Source of the DNA: CAYJFD01 sp964369605
GTDB lineage: Bacteria > Bacteroidota > Bacteroidia > Bacteroidales > UBA932
NCBI GenBank assembly: GCA_964369605.1
Contig: CAYJFD010000003.1
Coordinates: 1-64,000, forward strand
Direction of reading: 5' to 3'
DNA length: 64,000 nucleotides
Each line of letters opens with the position of its first letter. Position 1 is the first letter of the stretch. The notes beneath the pieces are model-generated. The model was not told where the DNA came from and did not search any database. It worked only from the letters and a program-made list of their open reading frames with translations. Of the stretch, positions 33,288-42,635 are shown piece after piece. The position numbers were made by a program, and so were the translations under genes.

Positions 33288-35549
33288 TTACTTCCAAAGA
33301 GTAAATCTTAGACCCATATATACCTTTACTCCCATAAGTGGTCCCCAAATTACTGAGGCATTGAAGCCTTGAGAATAAGGATTATCAGCGTTTATGATTG
33401 GGTTTTCTTGCTTATAATTCAACAAGTTTTCTACCCCGATATAAACATCCAAATCCTTTAACTTACGTGTTACCTGTGCATACACTAAAGGATAGACTGG
33501 CGAGTAACCATCACTATCTTCCACGAAAGAAGGTAAACGAGAAGGGCCATTAATCTGTGCAGTCACATCAAAAGTCCAGATATTCATCCTTGTAGCATAT
33601 TGAATATTTAAAACTCCCTTATACTTACTCATTAAAGGTCTTTCAACTAGACCCTGATCACGAAGCGTAACCTTTGAATCAGTATATCTGAAAGTCACCA
33701 TAGCAGTAAGTCGCTCAAGTACCTCCATAGAGAAATCAACTTGATAAGTATTAGTATATGATAATCCATCTAGATTATAAATATTAATCTCACCCCATCT
33801 AAGCTCCTGATCAACGATGACCTGTTTTGTAAAATCAGATCTAAAATAGTCAAAACTTATATATGTATTATCATTATGTCCTATAGGTAAATATGCTGTT
33901 AAATTCGCACCGTAAGTCCACGCATCCTCATTTGTCAAATTATCCTCTATAACGATTTCCCTTCCTGTAGATAACATTCCAAGATTATCAGCTACTATAT
34001 TAGGTGAACGTAAACCCCTTCCACCTGAAGCTCTAAACACTAACCAGTCAGTAAACGAATACTTAAGATTAAGTCTCGGAGCTAATGCGAAACCGTGAAG
34101 ATTATTGTAGTCAGCACTTAAGTCTGCTACGACAGAAAGCTTCTCTCCCAAAGTGTAAGTATACTCTCCGTAAAGGCCTGTAACACTTTCGGTTCTTCCT
34201 AACAAAGTGCGATTTCTCGCAATATCATTATTTTCAGTCACCCATCTGTCAGTCAAGGTCTCATCGAACATATCGAACTGGTTACGGATTCCAAAATTAA
34301 AGCGATGATTTTCATTCGGCATAGATTGGAAGATAACATTAAAGAATGCAGAATTCTGGGAAGCATCATAATTTTTCAATCCATAAATAGCGTTCATTTG
34401 GTGATAAGTATAATCTCCCACTACCGCTATATTATTAGAATTATCCTCATTTAATGGAATACCTAACTTAAAATATGCATTTACTCCCTGATTAGTAATA
34501 AGTGTTCCCCAAGGATCATCTATTCCTAAACTATCTCTTCCCATATACGTTTCATTAAAAGCCATTTGACCACCCCTTCTAGTATCATGCAAAGCCTTTA
34601 CGCCTAGACGTAACTGAACACCATTCTCAGTATTATAAAGCCACCTATTTGCAAAATTAAACTGCTGAGAATAAGGCTCGTCCCTAAAACCATCATTATT
34701 TCCATCATGCGCCATAGCATCAGTAGAGTAATGTCCTAACAAAATAGTACTCCACTTATTATTTAACTGTAAAGAAGATGCCAAGTTCACCTCTGTCCTT
34801 AGATTCTGACTAAGAAAAAGATTTACAAATAGTGGAACATCATCCGTTGGCTTTCTATACTCAAGATTAATCTGTCCTGTAATGGCCTCTAATCCATTCA
34901 CAACAGAAGATGGGCCTTTTGCGATCTGAATACTCTCTAACCACTGACCAGGCACATAAGACATTCCAAATGGAGATGCGATACCCCTCATTATAGGTCT
35001 ATTCTCATCTAACATCTGAGTATAAGAGCCTGAAAGACCAAGCATTCTAATCTGTCTTGCTCCCGTTACAGCATCTGAAAAACCAACAGAGATACTAGCA
35101 GAGTTCTCAAAACTCTCAGCTAAGTTACAACAAGCCATCTTACATAGACCTGCTGCTGATATAACCTCTGTTCTTGCAACTGTAGTTTTTGATAGAAAAT
35201 TCGCATTATCCTCTGCTACCACCACAGATTGATCTAATTGATTATCCCCTTTTAGAATAAACTCGACTTCCCTCATCTGCTCAGTTAAGGTAATAGTATC
35301 CTTCTGGAATCCTATTGCGGTAGCGATTAAGATATTATCCTTCGCATCATACTCTAATTCAAAAGAGCCATTCTCATCACACTCTACAAGAGTTTGACTT
35401 GTTAATCTATACACTGACGCATAAGGTATGTTTTCTTTATTTCCTCTATTATTAAGGCCATAGACTATGCCTTTTACTAATTTTGATTCCTGAGCATAAG
35501 CCGTTGATAGACTTAATGTCAGTAATAATAATATAATATATTTCTTCAT
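33288..35549 (-). CDS. TonB-dependent outer-membrane receptor, probably for a metal or metallophore
   Basis: A 753-residue outer-membrane receptor: signal peptide (to about YAQ, residue 20), a carboxypeptidase-regulatory-like domain (about 22-95), a plug domain (about 105-230) and a 22-strand-type barrel ending in an aromatic/Lys C-terminus (GLRFTLWK). The plug starts with an unusual cysteine cluster, LCKMACCNLAESFENS (three Cys within six residues), where most TonB plugs have none. Together with the neighbouring HMA and His-rich proteins this suggests Cu or Zn, but the ligand is not proven. Confidence 0.88.
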   Translation of the reverse strand: MKKYIILLLLTLSLSTAYAQESKLVKGIVYGLNNRGNKENIPYASVYRLTSQTLVECDENGSFELEYDAKDNILIATAIGFQKDTITLTEQMREVEFILKGDNQLDQSVVVAEDNANFLSKTTVARTEVISAAGLCKMACCNLAESFENSASISVGFSDAVTGARQIRMLGLSGSYTQMLDENRPIMRGIASPFGMSYVPGQWLESIQIAKGPSSVVNGLEAITGQINLEYRKPTDDVPLFVNLFLSQNLRTEVNLASSLQLNNKWSTILLGHYSTDAMAHDGNNDGFRDEPYSQQFNFANRWLYNTENGVQLRLGVKALHDTRRGGQMAFNETYMGRDSLGIDDPWGTLITNQGVNAYFKLGIPLNEDNSNNIAVVGDYTYHQMNAIYGLKNYDASQNSAFFNVIFQSMPNENHRFNFGIRNQFDMFDETLTDRWVTENNDIARNRTLLGRTESVTGLYGEYTYTLGEKLSVVADLSADYNNLHGFALAPRLNLKYSFTDWLVFRASGGRGLRSPNIVADNLGMLSTGREIVIEDNLTNEDAWTYGANLTAYLPIGHNDNTYISFDYFRSDFTKQVIVDQELRWGEINIYNLDGLSYTNTYQVDFSMEVLERLTAMVTFRYTDSKVTLRDQGLVERPLMSKYKGVLNIQYATRMNIWTFDVTAQINGPSRLPSFVEDSDGYSPVYPLVYAQVTRKLKDLDVYIGVENLLNYKQENPIINADNPYSQGFNASVIWGPLMGVKVYMGLRFTLWK

Positions 35550-35634
35550 TTATTTTTTGTGATTTTTTAGTACATAATTATAAATAAGCACCTACTATCA
35601 TAGTAGATACCGCGATAAATTTGCAACTAAAAAA

Positions 35635-36051
35635 CTAGATCCTGAAATTACGATTCAGGAGATAGACATCCTCATATAAGATCGGAATATAGGACGCATC
35701 AAAAGAATGGGCACAGACATCATTCTCTACTAAAATAGACTCCCCTAGTTTTAAGTCTATTACTGGGATACACACAAAGGAAGGCATAGGATTAGAAACA
35801 GTATCCTTATCTACGTCTAAGACAAATAACTCTGTACTACATTCCTCATCTTCACTATGATCATGATTTAAATCATGGCTATGTGTATGGTGATGATGCT
35901 CGTGGTGCTGTTCTATTTTTGAATCATTAAGACCAAAAAGAAACCAAGATTGGTCGCCACAAGGGCATGTATGCAAGGTTAGCCCCATAGTCGCCATAAG
36001 ATAGACTAGGGTAGCTAGAAGAGATAGTGTATATATCTTTAACCTTTTCAT
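35635..36051 (-). CDS. His-rich small membrane/exported protein of a metal operon
   Basis: A 138-residue protein, not a family I recognise. A hydrophobic N-terminal segment (about 7-26) is a membrane anchor or signal peptide, followed by HTCPCG, then a striking His cluster (HHEHHHHTHSHD, about 49-60) continued by acidic residues and more His. Two further Cys lie in the rest. The composition is that of a metal-binding protein. It is the first gene of the operon with the TonB receptor (85 bp downstream) and the HMA protein, so it probably captures or senses the same metal. Confidence 0.72.
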   Translation of the reverse strand: MKRLKIYTLSLLATLVYLMATMGLTLHTCPCGDQSWFLFGLNDSKIEQHHEHHHHTHSHDLNHDHSEDEECSTELFVLDVDKDTVSNPMPSFVCIPVIDLKLGESILVENDVCAHSFDASYIPILYEDVYLLNRNFRI

Positions 36052-36062
36052 ACAAATTATTA

Positions 36063-36097
36063 TTGTGCAAAATTAAATAATAATTATATATTTGCAA
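36063..36097. promoter_or_regulatory. interlocked divergent promoters of the metal operon and sppA
   Basis: Plus strand: TTG (36063-36065), 21 bp, TATATTTG (36087-36094) towards sppA. Minus strand: TTG (36095-36097), 19 bp, TAATTTTG (36068-36075) towards the His-rich gene. The two overlap fully. Confidence 0.6.
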
Positions 36098-36129
36098 TAT
36101 TCTAATACAAACTTATTAAAAAAATATAC

Positions 36130-37893
36130 ATGAAAAAATTTTTTTCTACACTACTATCTAGTATAGTAGGTGCAATCGTTGCCTTAGGATTATTCGCATT
36201 TATCATATCTTTGATAATAGGATCACTTACCCTAGGACTAGAATCTACTGCACCTATTGTTCCAACATCTGGAATACTGAAAATAGACCTATCCGAAATA
36301 CTTTCTGAAAGAACAGAGTCTCAATTTGGTGGAATGAATATCACTTCATTAGTTAGTCCTAGTTCTCAAAAATTTCTAAGTATCCTTGAGGCAGTAGAAG
36401 CTGTGAATAATGCGGCTACAGACACAAGAATCAAGATGATTTATATGAATACTGAGACGAACTCTGCTAGTATCTCTAAACTAGAAGAACTTCGCAATGC
36501 GCTAGTTAAATTCAAAGAATCAGGCAAACCTATAATAGCATATAACCAGTCTGTTTCTCAATCTGGTTACTATTTATCAACCATTGCTGATAAGATCTAT
36601 GTTCACCCTATGAGTTCTAACTACATTAGTGGTCTATCTGCTAATATAATGTTCCTAAAAGACGCACTTGCAAAAGTAGGTGTAAAAATACAACTAATTC
36701 GTCACGGAAAATTCAAATCTGCTGGAGAACAGTTCATCGCTAGTGAGATAAGCCCAGCTAATCGTTTACAGCAAGAAGAACTTTTATATTCTATCTGGAG
36801 CGAGATAGAAGGCACGATTACAGAATCAAGAGGCATTAAAGCTGAGGATTTTAACTACATGCTTAATAACCTAAGTCTTATTACCTCAGAAGACTTACTA
36901 AAGGCAAAACTAGTAGACGATATACTTACATTAGATCAAGTAGAGGCTAAGCTTTGCACACTTATGGAAGTAGATAAATACTCAGATCTTAAATACATCA
37001 CACTTGGAGACTACTCTGAGGCTAGCTATCAGGTTAACATCAAGACTCCTGAAAAAATAGCAATCCTTTATGCAAATGGTAATATTATAGATGGAGACTC
37101 AGAAGAGAATATCTCAAGCCTAGCTTTCGTTGAGCATATACGTAAAATTAGAGATGATGAAAACATCAAGGCCGTAGTCCTAAGGGTTAATTCCCCAGGT
37201 GGAAGTGCAACAGCAGCTGAAGTAATAAGAAAGGAGCTTTTACTACTTAGGGAGAAAAAACCTATCGTTGTTTCATTTGGAGATTATGCTGCCTCTGGTG
37301 GATATTGGATCGCAGCTAATACCGATTACATCTTTACTAATAAAACTACACTTACTGGCTCTATCGGAGTATATTCTATGCTTCCAAATGCTACTGAGCT
37401 AGTAAAAGAAAAATTAGATGTAAACCCTGTAACGATCAATACGCATAACTACTCAGATATGTACTCATTATTTAGACCTATCACTACTAAGGAAGAGGAA
37501 GCTATACAAACTAGTATTAGTGTAATTTACGATCAGTTTATCTCACTAACAGCTGAAGGAAGAGATATGACAAAAGAGGAGGTAGATAACCTAGCTCAAG
37601 GTCGAGTTTGGACAGGAGCTGACGCACTCAATAATGGCTTAGCTGATGCTGAAGGTGGTATCGTTGATGCGCTTGCCTACACAGCAAACCTAGTAGGACT
37701 TAGTGACTACCAACTAGTTAGTTACCCTAAAGTACAAACACAACTTGAGAGAATCATGTCATCTCTAAATGAGACACAAGCTACTATAAAGGCCATAAAC
37801 AATCCAAGCCTAATTATCGAGGAGTTCGCGAAATCTTTAGAGTACAAAAAAGTGTACGCCTTAACCCCTTATGTTTACGATATTAATTTTTAA
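36130..37893 (+). CDS. sppA: signal peptide peptidase SppA, 67-kDa type
   Basis: Membrane-anchored serine protease that degrades cleaved signal peptides. The 587-residue product starts with a membrane segment (about 5-32) and has two ClpP-like halves. The catalytic dyad is Lys196 in GKFKSAGEQF of the first half and Ser389 in YAASGGYW of the second, as in E. coli SppA. VLRVNSPGGSATAAEVI precedes the serine. Convergent with tilS, only 10 bp apart. Confidence 0.93.
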   Translation: MKKFFSTLLSSIVGAIVALGLFAFIISLIIGSLTLGLESTAPIVPTSGILKIDLSEILSERTESQFGGMNITSLVSPSSQKFLSILEAVEAVNNAATDTRIKMIYMNTETNSASISKLEELRNALVKFKESGKPIIAYNQSVSQSGYYLSTIADKIYVHPMSSNYISGLSANIMFLKDALAKVGVKIQLIRHGKFKSAGEQFIASEISPANRLQQEELLYSIWSEIEGTITESRGIKAEDFNYMLNNLSLITSEDLLKAKLVDDILTLDQVEAKLCTLMEVDKYSDLKYITLGDYSEASYQVNIKTPEKIAILYANGNIIDGDSEENISSLAFVEHIRKIRDDENIKAVVLRVNSPGGSATAAEVIRKELLLLREKKPIVVSFGDYAASGGYWIAANTDYIFTNKTTLTGSIGVYSMLPNATELVKEKLDVNPVTINTHNYSDMYSLFRPITTKEEEAIQTSISVIYDQFISLTAEGRDMTKEEVDNLAQGRVWTGADALNNGLADAEGGIVDALAYTANLVGLSDYQLVSYPKVQTQLERIMSSLNETQATIKAINNPSLIIEEFAKSLEYKKVYALTPYVYDINF

Positions 37894-37903
37894 AGAAAAA
37901 TAA

Positions 37904-39238
37904 TTAAAGTATACGAAGCTCTGCAATAATTCTTGTGGAGCTTCTTACTTTATATCTATCATCAATTCTTTTTCCTAGTACACTGACGATATCTTCACCA
38001 TTAAGAATAATGGTTTGCTTTGCTTTATCTCTTTTACTAAGTTTCAAGTCTGTGAAGAAATCACTTAACAACTTTGATCCGCGTGACATTCCAAAAGGGC
38101 GAAACTTATCTGCTGTGCGCCACTCTCTTGCTACCATTGGTAATACTACCCTATCTGCATCAAAAAACAACTGTCCTTCCTTTGGTCTAGGACGAAATTC
38201 CTTTGAATTTAAAAATAACTCAAATATAAACTTTGTGCCATTAAACTCGTACTCTCCAGGCTCTGTAATCTCCAAAACCATCGATGACTGGTCTTCTCGC
38301 GAATATACTCGAATATTTCCACGGTCTATCAATAATTCGTGACTCAAAGAATGGAACACCTTTCCTGTTTCACCCTCTAGGGAGTCAGATATCTGAGCCA
38401 ACTGAGCATGATTAAATCCATAGGGAGATAAGATCCTATATAGCCAATAGGAAGCATATTTTTCATTTTGGAGGTAGGCTATTGGGATAACTAATTCATC
38501 ATTCTCAAACCTAGATAATTCATTCTTTTTCAGTTCAAAGAGTTCATCTAATACCTCCGATGCCTGAATAAAATGATTTATATTTCTATAAGCCGTACTT
38601 AGGAATGATGGATTTATCTTTTCAAATTCTGGAAAGACTACATTCCTAAGCCTATTTCTTGAATAATACGATTCCTTATTTGTCTCGTCCTCTCTATAAC
38701 TAAAAGAATTCGAGTTCATATAGTCCTCTATTTCTGCTCTCGTTATATCTATAAGTGGTCTAATAATTTTATCATTGACCCTTTTTATTCCAGATAGCCC
38801 CTTGATTCCTGTCCCACGTAATATATTTAAGAAGAGGGTCTCCACGCTATCATTCATATTATGCGCTATCGCTAAATACTCGTATGAATACTCTTGCATT
38901 AGTGAATAGAACCAATTATAGCGTAGCTCTCTTGCCGCCATTTGAGTAGAGATAGATTTCTTCTGCGAATAGGTACTTGTATCAAAATCAGTAGTATGAA
39001 ATACTAAGTTCATAGATTCAGCCCACTGCTTCACTAAGATCTGGTCAAGATTTGACTCTTCACCCCTTAAAGAAAAATTCACGTGTGCTATAGCGATAGA
39101 TGAACGATACTTACTATTTATAAACAAATTAGCCATACACATAGAGTCTATGCCGCCACTAACTGCTAGCAAAATCGTTTTAGAAGGATCTCCTTCTACC
39201 ATCTGGCTCAAACACCTGTCGAATTTTTCCTGTATCAC
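37904..39238 (-). CDS. tilS: tRNA(Ile)-lysidine synthase TilS
   Basis: Attaches lysine to C34 of the CAU-anticodon tRNA-Ile so that it reads AUA. The 444-residue product has the N-type ATP pyrophosphatase P-loop SGGIDS at 27-32, IAHNMNDSVETLFLNILRGTGIKGLSGI in the middle of the catalytic domain, RNRLRNVVFPEF, and a C-terminal substrate-binding domain (about 350-444; WRTADKFRPFGMSRGSKLLSDFF). Last gene of proS, unknown, DUF3078, tilS, with 27 bp to the gene before. Confidence 0.95.
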   Translation of the reverse strand: MIQEKFDRCLSQMVEGDPSKTILLAVSGGIDSMCMANLFINSKYRSSIAIAHVNFSLRGEESNLDQILVKQWAESMNLVFHTTDFDTSTYSQKKSISTQMAARELRYNWFYSLMQEYSYEYLAIAHNMNDSVETLFLNILRGTGIKGLSGIKRVNDKIIRPLIDITRAEIEDYMNSNSFSYREDETNKESYYSRNRLRNVVFPEFEKINPSFLSTAYRNINHFIQASEVLDELFELKKNELSRFENDELVIPIAYLQNEKYASYWLYRILSPYGFNHAQLAQISDSLEGETGKVFHSLSHELLIDRGNIRVYSREDQSSMVLEITEPGEYEFNGTKFIFELFLNSKEFRPRPKEGQLFFDADRVVLPMVAREWRTADKFRPFGMSRGSKLLSDFFTDLKLSKRDKAKQTIILNGEDIVSVLGKRIDDRYKVRSSTRIIAELRIL

Positions 39239-39265
39239 GTTTTCTCTTATTTAGTTATTACTTGC

Positions 39266-40276
39266 TTACTCTTTTTTATAATCCCCTATCTGGTAAGTAA
39301 AACTAAATCCTAATATCTCCTTAAACTGTACTCTTGGTACACCTTGTGGATTAGTATCACTTGGGAATAAAATATTCTGGTCCCATATAAGATTTGTTCT
39401 AAGCGTAGCCGTCAAATACTTAGTCAGCTTTACTGCTAAATCAAGGTCCCAATAAACTTGAACATAATCTGGATGCTCTACATTAAGGTAGTCATAGAAA
39501 AGCATTAGAGTAGTACCAACAGTAAAAACTCCTAAGGTCTTTCTATAGTCAATTTTTACCTGGGCTCCCAACTCAGGTCTAACTGGCTGATTAATATCAT
39601 TACCATACCTTACTCGCAAAGCTTCATTATTCACTACCACTAAATTTCCCGTTAGAGGTGAAATATTACATGACAGACTAGGTATTGGTTTATAGTCAAA
39701 ACCGAGACCCAGAGAGACATAACCTGGGGACATGAACTGAGAAGTTCTTGTCACACTCTCTGTAGAATAGTCATAACCTGGAGCTATCTGACTTCTAAAA
39801 TTTAAAGCTGATGTAAAATATAGATTCTCCACCATTTTATAACCCCACTTACTATCTATCTGTACCTTGTCATCATTCTTCTTAAATCTCCTACTTGGAT
39901 CAATACTTGTATCGAAAGTTTGGGCGAAGGCATAACCTAATTTCACCCTATTCTCCCATATCATTTTATCCTTAGCATAATTAAAATTTGCGTCCACATA
40001 AAAACTAAACGCTACTTGACCATCACCTCCCTCTGCCCAGTTTGATAAGGCTAGCTGTGAGAAACCAACTTGATTTAAGACCCCTACTACCCAAGGGCTT
40101 TCTACTGTCTCTGCTTTTATAGAATCTCTCTCTACTTCTATCCTTGCTACTACTGACTTAGCTATCATTTGTGGCTCCGTAAGAGTCAAGGTATCAGAAT
40201 CCTGTTGAGCATAAAGATCAACACTAAAAAGAATGGACACTAGCGCAATCTTTAAAGCCAAAAGAATTTTCATCAT
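39266..40276 (-). CDS. DUF3078 outer-membrane protein
   Basis: A 336-residue exported protein (signal peptide to about YAQ, residue 24) that looks like a beta-barrel: alternating strands throughout and an aromatic-rich C-terminus (GFSFTYQIGDYKKE). GFSQLALSNWAEGGDGQVAFSFYVD and KMIWENRVKLGYAF are the typical DUF3078 opening. Function of the family is unknown. It lies 12 bp after the 237-residue gene and before tilS. A second Met is present at position 2. Confidence 0.85.
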   Translation of the reverse strand: MMKILLALKIALVSILFSVDLYAQQDSDTLTLTEPQMIAKSVVARIEVERDSIKAETVESPWVVGVLNQVGFSQLALSNWAEGGDGQVAFSFYVDANFNYAKDKMIWENRVKLGYAFAQTFDTSIDPSRRFKKNDDKVQIDSKWGYKMVENLYFTSALNFRSQIAPGYDYSTESVTRTSQFMSPGYVSLGLGFDYKPIPSLSCNISPLTGNLVVVNNEALRVRYGNDINQPVRPELGAQVKIDYRKTLGVFTVGTTLMLFYDYLNVEHPDYVQVYWDLDLAVKLTKYLTATLRTNLIWDQNILFPSDTNPQGVPRVQFKEILGFSFTYQIGDYKKE

Positions 40277-40288
40277 ATATTTTCCTAC

Positions 40289-41002
40289 TTATTTTGTATT
40301 TAATACATCATCTGAATCGTACTTATACCCTAGTCTTTTCCCAGTTATTATCTTTTCAGATTGAATTTTCGCATCTATTTGTCCTACACTCGCCTGCTTA
40401 ACATACTCAAATGGAGGAACTAACAAGTCGAATGAGATCGCATAATTTACTGCTGACTCTATGATTTGAACTATCTGCTCTCGCTCAAGCTTTATTTTCC
40501 CATAGTAATCAGTCTGCTGCTGCTGCTGTCTTTTTCCTTCGACTAAAAATGCTCTATCCTTATTAACAAATATCCTCGCTACTAGATAACCTAAATCGTC
40601 AAGACGATTATACTTCATCGAATCAGAAAGAAAGTTATATACATTAATAATTCCACAGAATGAATTCGCTAGATTGTCTTTTACGTATGCATTTTGGCTT
40701 ACAGGATGGGTTCTATCGAACATAAAAACATCTGAGTGCATACTAAACACTAGCACATCATCTGCAAACTTTAATTCTGCCTCAAACTTTCCCCTATCTC
40801 TATATTCAAACCTTACCCTACGATCCTTAACATTATCTAATAATTCATTCATATCACTACTAAGTTCACCTAGTACTTCCTTGAATTCGTTGAAAACCTC
40901 AAAACACTCATCAAATACTCGAGATTTGATTTGCGATCTTGTATTTAGTCCTTGTAAAATAGCCTCCCTACCCGCAGGCAGAGGCGTCGATTCTTTTGTC
41001 AT
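40289..41002 (-). CDS. conserved hypothetical protein, 237 residues
   Basis: No family I can name; no signal peptide or membrane segment, so cytoplasmic. The N-terminal half is charged and predicted coiled or helical (EVFNEFKEVLGELSSDMNELL), the middle alternates strand-like segments (VRFEYRDRGKFEAELKF, VLVFSMHSDVFMFDRTHPV), and a poly-Gln run (KRQQQQQTD) precedes a helical C-terminus. It sits 38 bp downstream of proS in the same direction and continues to DUF3078 and tilS, so it is expressed with translation genes. I offer no function. Confidence 0.75.
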   Translation of the reverse strand: MTKESTPLPAGREAILQGLNTRSQIKSRVFDECFEVFNEFKEVLGELSSDMNELLDNVKDRRVRFEYRDRGKFEAELKFADDVLVFSMHSDVFMFDRTHPVSQNAYVKDNLANSFCGIINVYNFLSDSMKYNRLDDLGYLVARIFVNKDRAFLVEGKRQQQQQTDYYGKIKLEREQIVQIIESAVNYAISFDLLVPPFEYVKQASVGQIDAKIQSEKIITGKRLGYKYDSDDVLNTK

Positions 41003-41040
41003 TTGTATTTTATCTTTGTTTATAATTAATTTTTCTTAAT

Positions 41041-42522
41041 CTAGTACGATCTTGCAAAAATCACTCTCTGCTTAGAAGGTCTTCCTGAATATATACACTT
41101 TCCTTCCTCTTCTATCACATAGTCATCCTCTATAGGGATACATCTAATCGTCGCCTTCGTTTCAGCCTTTATCTTCTCCTCTACCTCTTCTGAACCGTCC
41201 CAGTGACAAAGAAGGAAACCACCATTCTCTATCTTCTCTTTGAATTCTTCCCAAGTATCCACCTTAACTGTCTTCTGATCTCTAAAACTTAGGGCCTTAT
41301 TATAAATGTTTTCTTGTATTTCGTTTAACAGCTGAGCCACTAGCTCAGCAATACCTTCGCGAGAAACACTCTCCTTCGTTAAAGTATCGCGTCTTGCCAA
41401 TTCTACGACTCCGTTTGCCATGTCTCTCTGTCCAACCACTAGACGCACAGGAACACCTTTTAGTTCCCACTCTGCGAATTTGAAGCCAGAACGTACATTG
41501 TCTCTATCATCGATCTTCACTGAGATACCCTTAGCCTCTAACTCTGATTTTATCTCTGCTAGATAATTTGTGGTCTTCTCTAATTCCTCCTCACCTTTAT
41601 ATATAGGAACTAGAACTACTTGAATAGGAGCCAAAGTTGGAGGAAGTACTAGACCATTATTATCACTATGTGCCATTATCAATGCACCCATCAAACGAGT
41701 AGAAACACCCCAAGAAGTAGCCCATACATACTCTAATTTACCTTCCTTATTTGCAAACTGCACATCAAATGCCTTAGCAAAGTTCTGACCTAAGAAATGT
41801 GATGTTCCTGCCTGAAGAGCCTTTCCATCCTGCATCATAGCCTCGATACAAAGTGTATCAACAGCACCAGCAAATCTTTCACTATCAGACTTTCTTCCTA
41901 CCACTACTGGGACAGCCATAAATCTTCTAGCAAAGTCAGCATAGACCTTTATCATTTTCTGAGTTTCCTCTATCGCCTCTTGCTCTGTAGCGTGAGCAGT
42001 GTGACCCTCTTGCCATAAGAACTCCGCAGTTCTAAGGAACAAACGAGTTCTCATTTCCCAACGAACAACATTTGCCCACTGGTTACATAATATAGGAAGA
42101 TCCCTATATGACTTTATCCAGCCTCTATAGGTATTCCAAATAATGGTTTCAGAAGTAGGTCTTACGATTAACTCTTCCTCTAATTTAGCTGAGGGGTCTA
42201 CTACGACTCCTGGGCCATCTGGATTAGTCATTAAACGGTGATGAGTAACTACCGCACACTCTTTTGCAAAACCATCTACGTGTTCAGCTTCCTTACTTAA
42301 GAAGGATTTTGGTATGAATAATGGGAAATAGGCATTTTGGTGACCTGTTTCCTTGAACATTTTATCTAACTGAGCTTGCATTTTTTCCCAGATAGCATAG
42401 CCATAGGGTTTTATCACCATACATCCACGCACTGCTGAATTTTCTGCTAAATCGGCTTTAACTACCAGATTATTATACCATTGAGAGTAATTTTCTTCTC
42501 TATTTACGACTTCTTTTGCCAT
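41041..42522 (-). CDS. proS: prolyl-tRNA synthetase, archaeal/eukaryotic-type (ProS3)
   Basis: Charges tRNA-Pro. The 493-residue product lacks the large insertion domain of the E. coli type and has the class II motifs of the short form: GCMVIKPYGYAIWEKMQ, RPTSETIIWNTYRGWIKSYRDLPIL (motif 2 region with RWEMRTRLFLRTAEFLWQEGHTAHAT) and the late GALIMAHSDNNGLVLPP. An anticodon-binding domain follows (about 290-390), then a zinc-like C-terminal domain ending in a tyrosine (RVIFARSY), typical of this type. First gene of a four-gene run. Confidence 0.95.
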   Translation of the reverse strand: MAKEVVNREENYSQWYNNLVVKADLAENSAVRGCMVIKPYGYAIWEKMQAQLDKMFKETGHQNAYFPLFIPKSFLSKEAEHVDGFAKECAVVTHHRLMTNPDGPGVVVDPSAKLEEELIVRPTSETIIWNTYRGWIKSYRDLPILCNQWANVVRWEMRTRLFLRTAEFLWQEGHTAHATEQEAIEETQKMIKVYADFARRFMAVPVVVGRKSDSERFAGAVDTLCIEAMMQDGKALQAGTSHFLGQNFAKAFDVQFANKEGKLEYVWATSWGVSTRLMGALIMAHSDNNGLVLPPTLAPIQVVLVPIYKGEEELEKTTNYLAEIKSELEAKGISVKIDDRDNVRSGFKFAEWELKGVPVRLVVGQRDMANGVVELARRDTLTKESVSREGIAELVAQLLNEIQENIYNKALSFRDQKTVKVDTWEEFKEKIENGGFLLCHWDGSEEVEEKIKAETKATIRCIPIEDDYVIEEEGKCIYSGRPSKQRVIFARSY

Positions 42523-42624
42523 CGGATTTTAACAATTTTTATATTTGGAATAATTTTTGCGTTATTTTAATTATATTTGCCTAAGCTAATAAGCGACAAA
42601 ATTAAGAATTTTATAATATAAAAT

Positions 42625-42630
42625 AGGAGG
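42625..42630 (+). promoter_or_regulatory. strong Shine-Dalgarno sequence (unusual here)
   Basis: AGGAGG ends 5 bases before the ATG at 42636. Other genes in the window begin without such a sequence, so this gene may use a different mode of initiation. A TATATTTG box at 42572-42579 may be its promoter. Confidence 0.6.
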
Positions 42631-42635
42631 TTATT

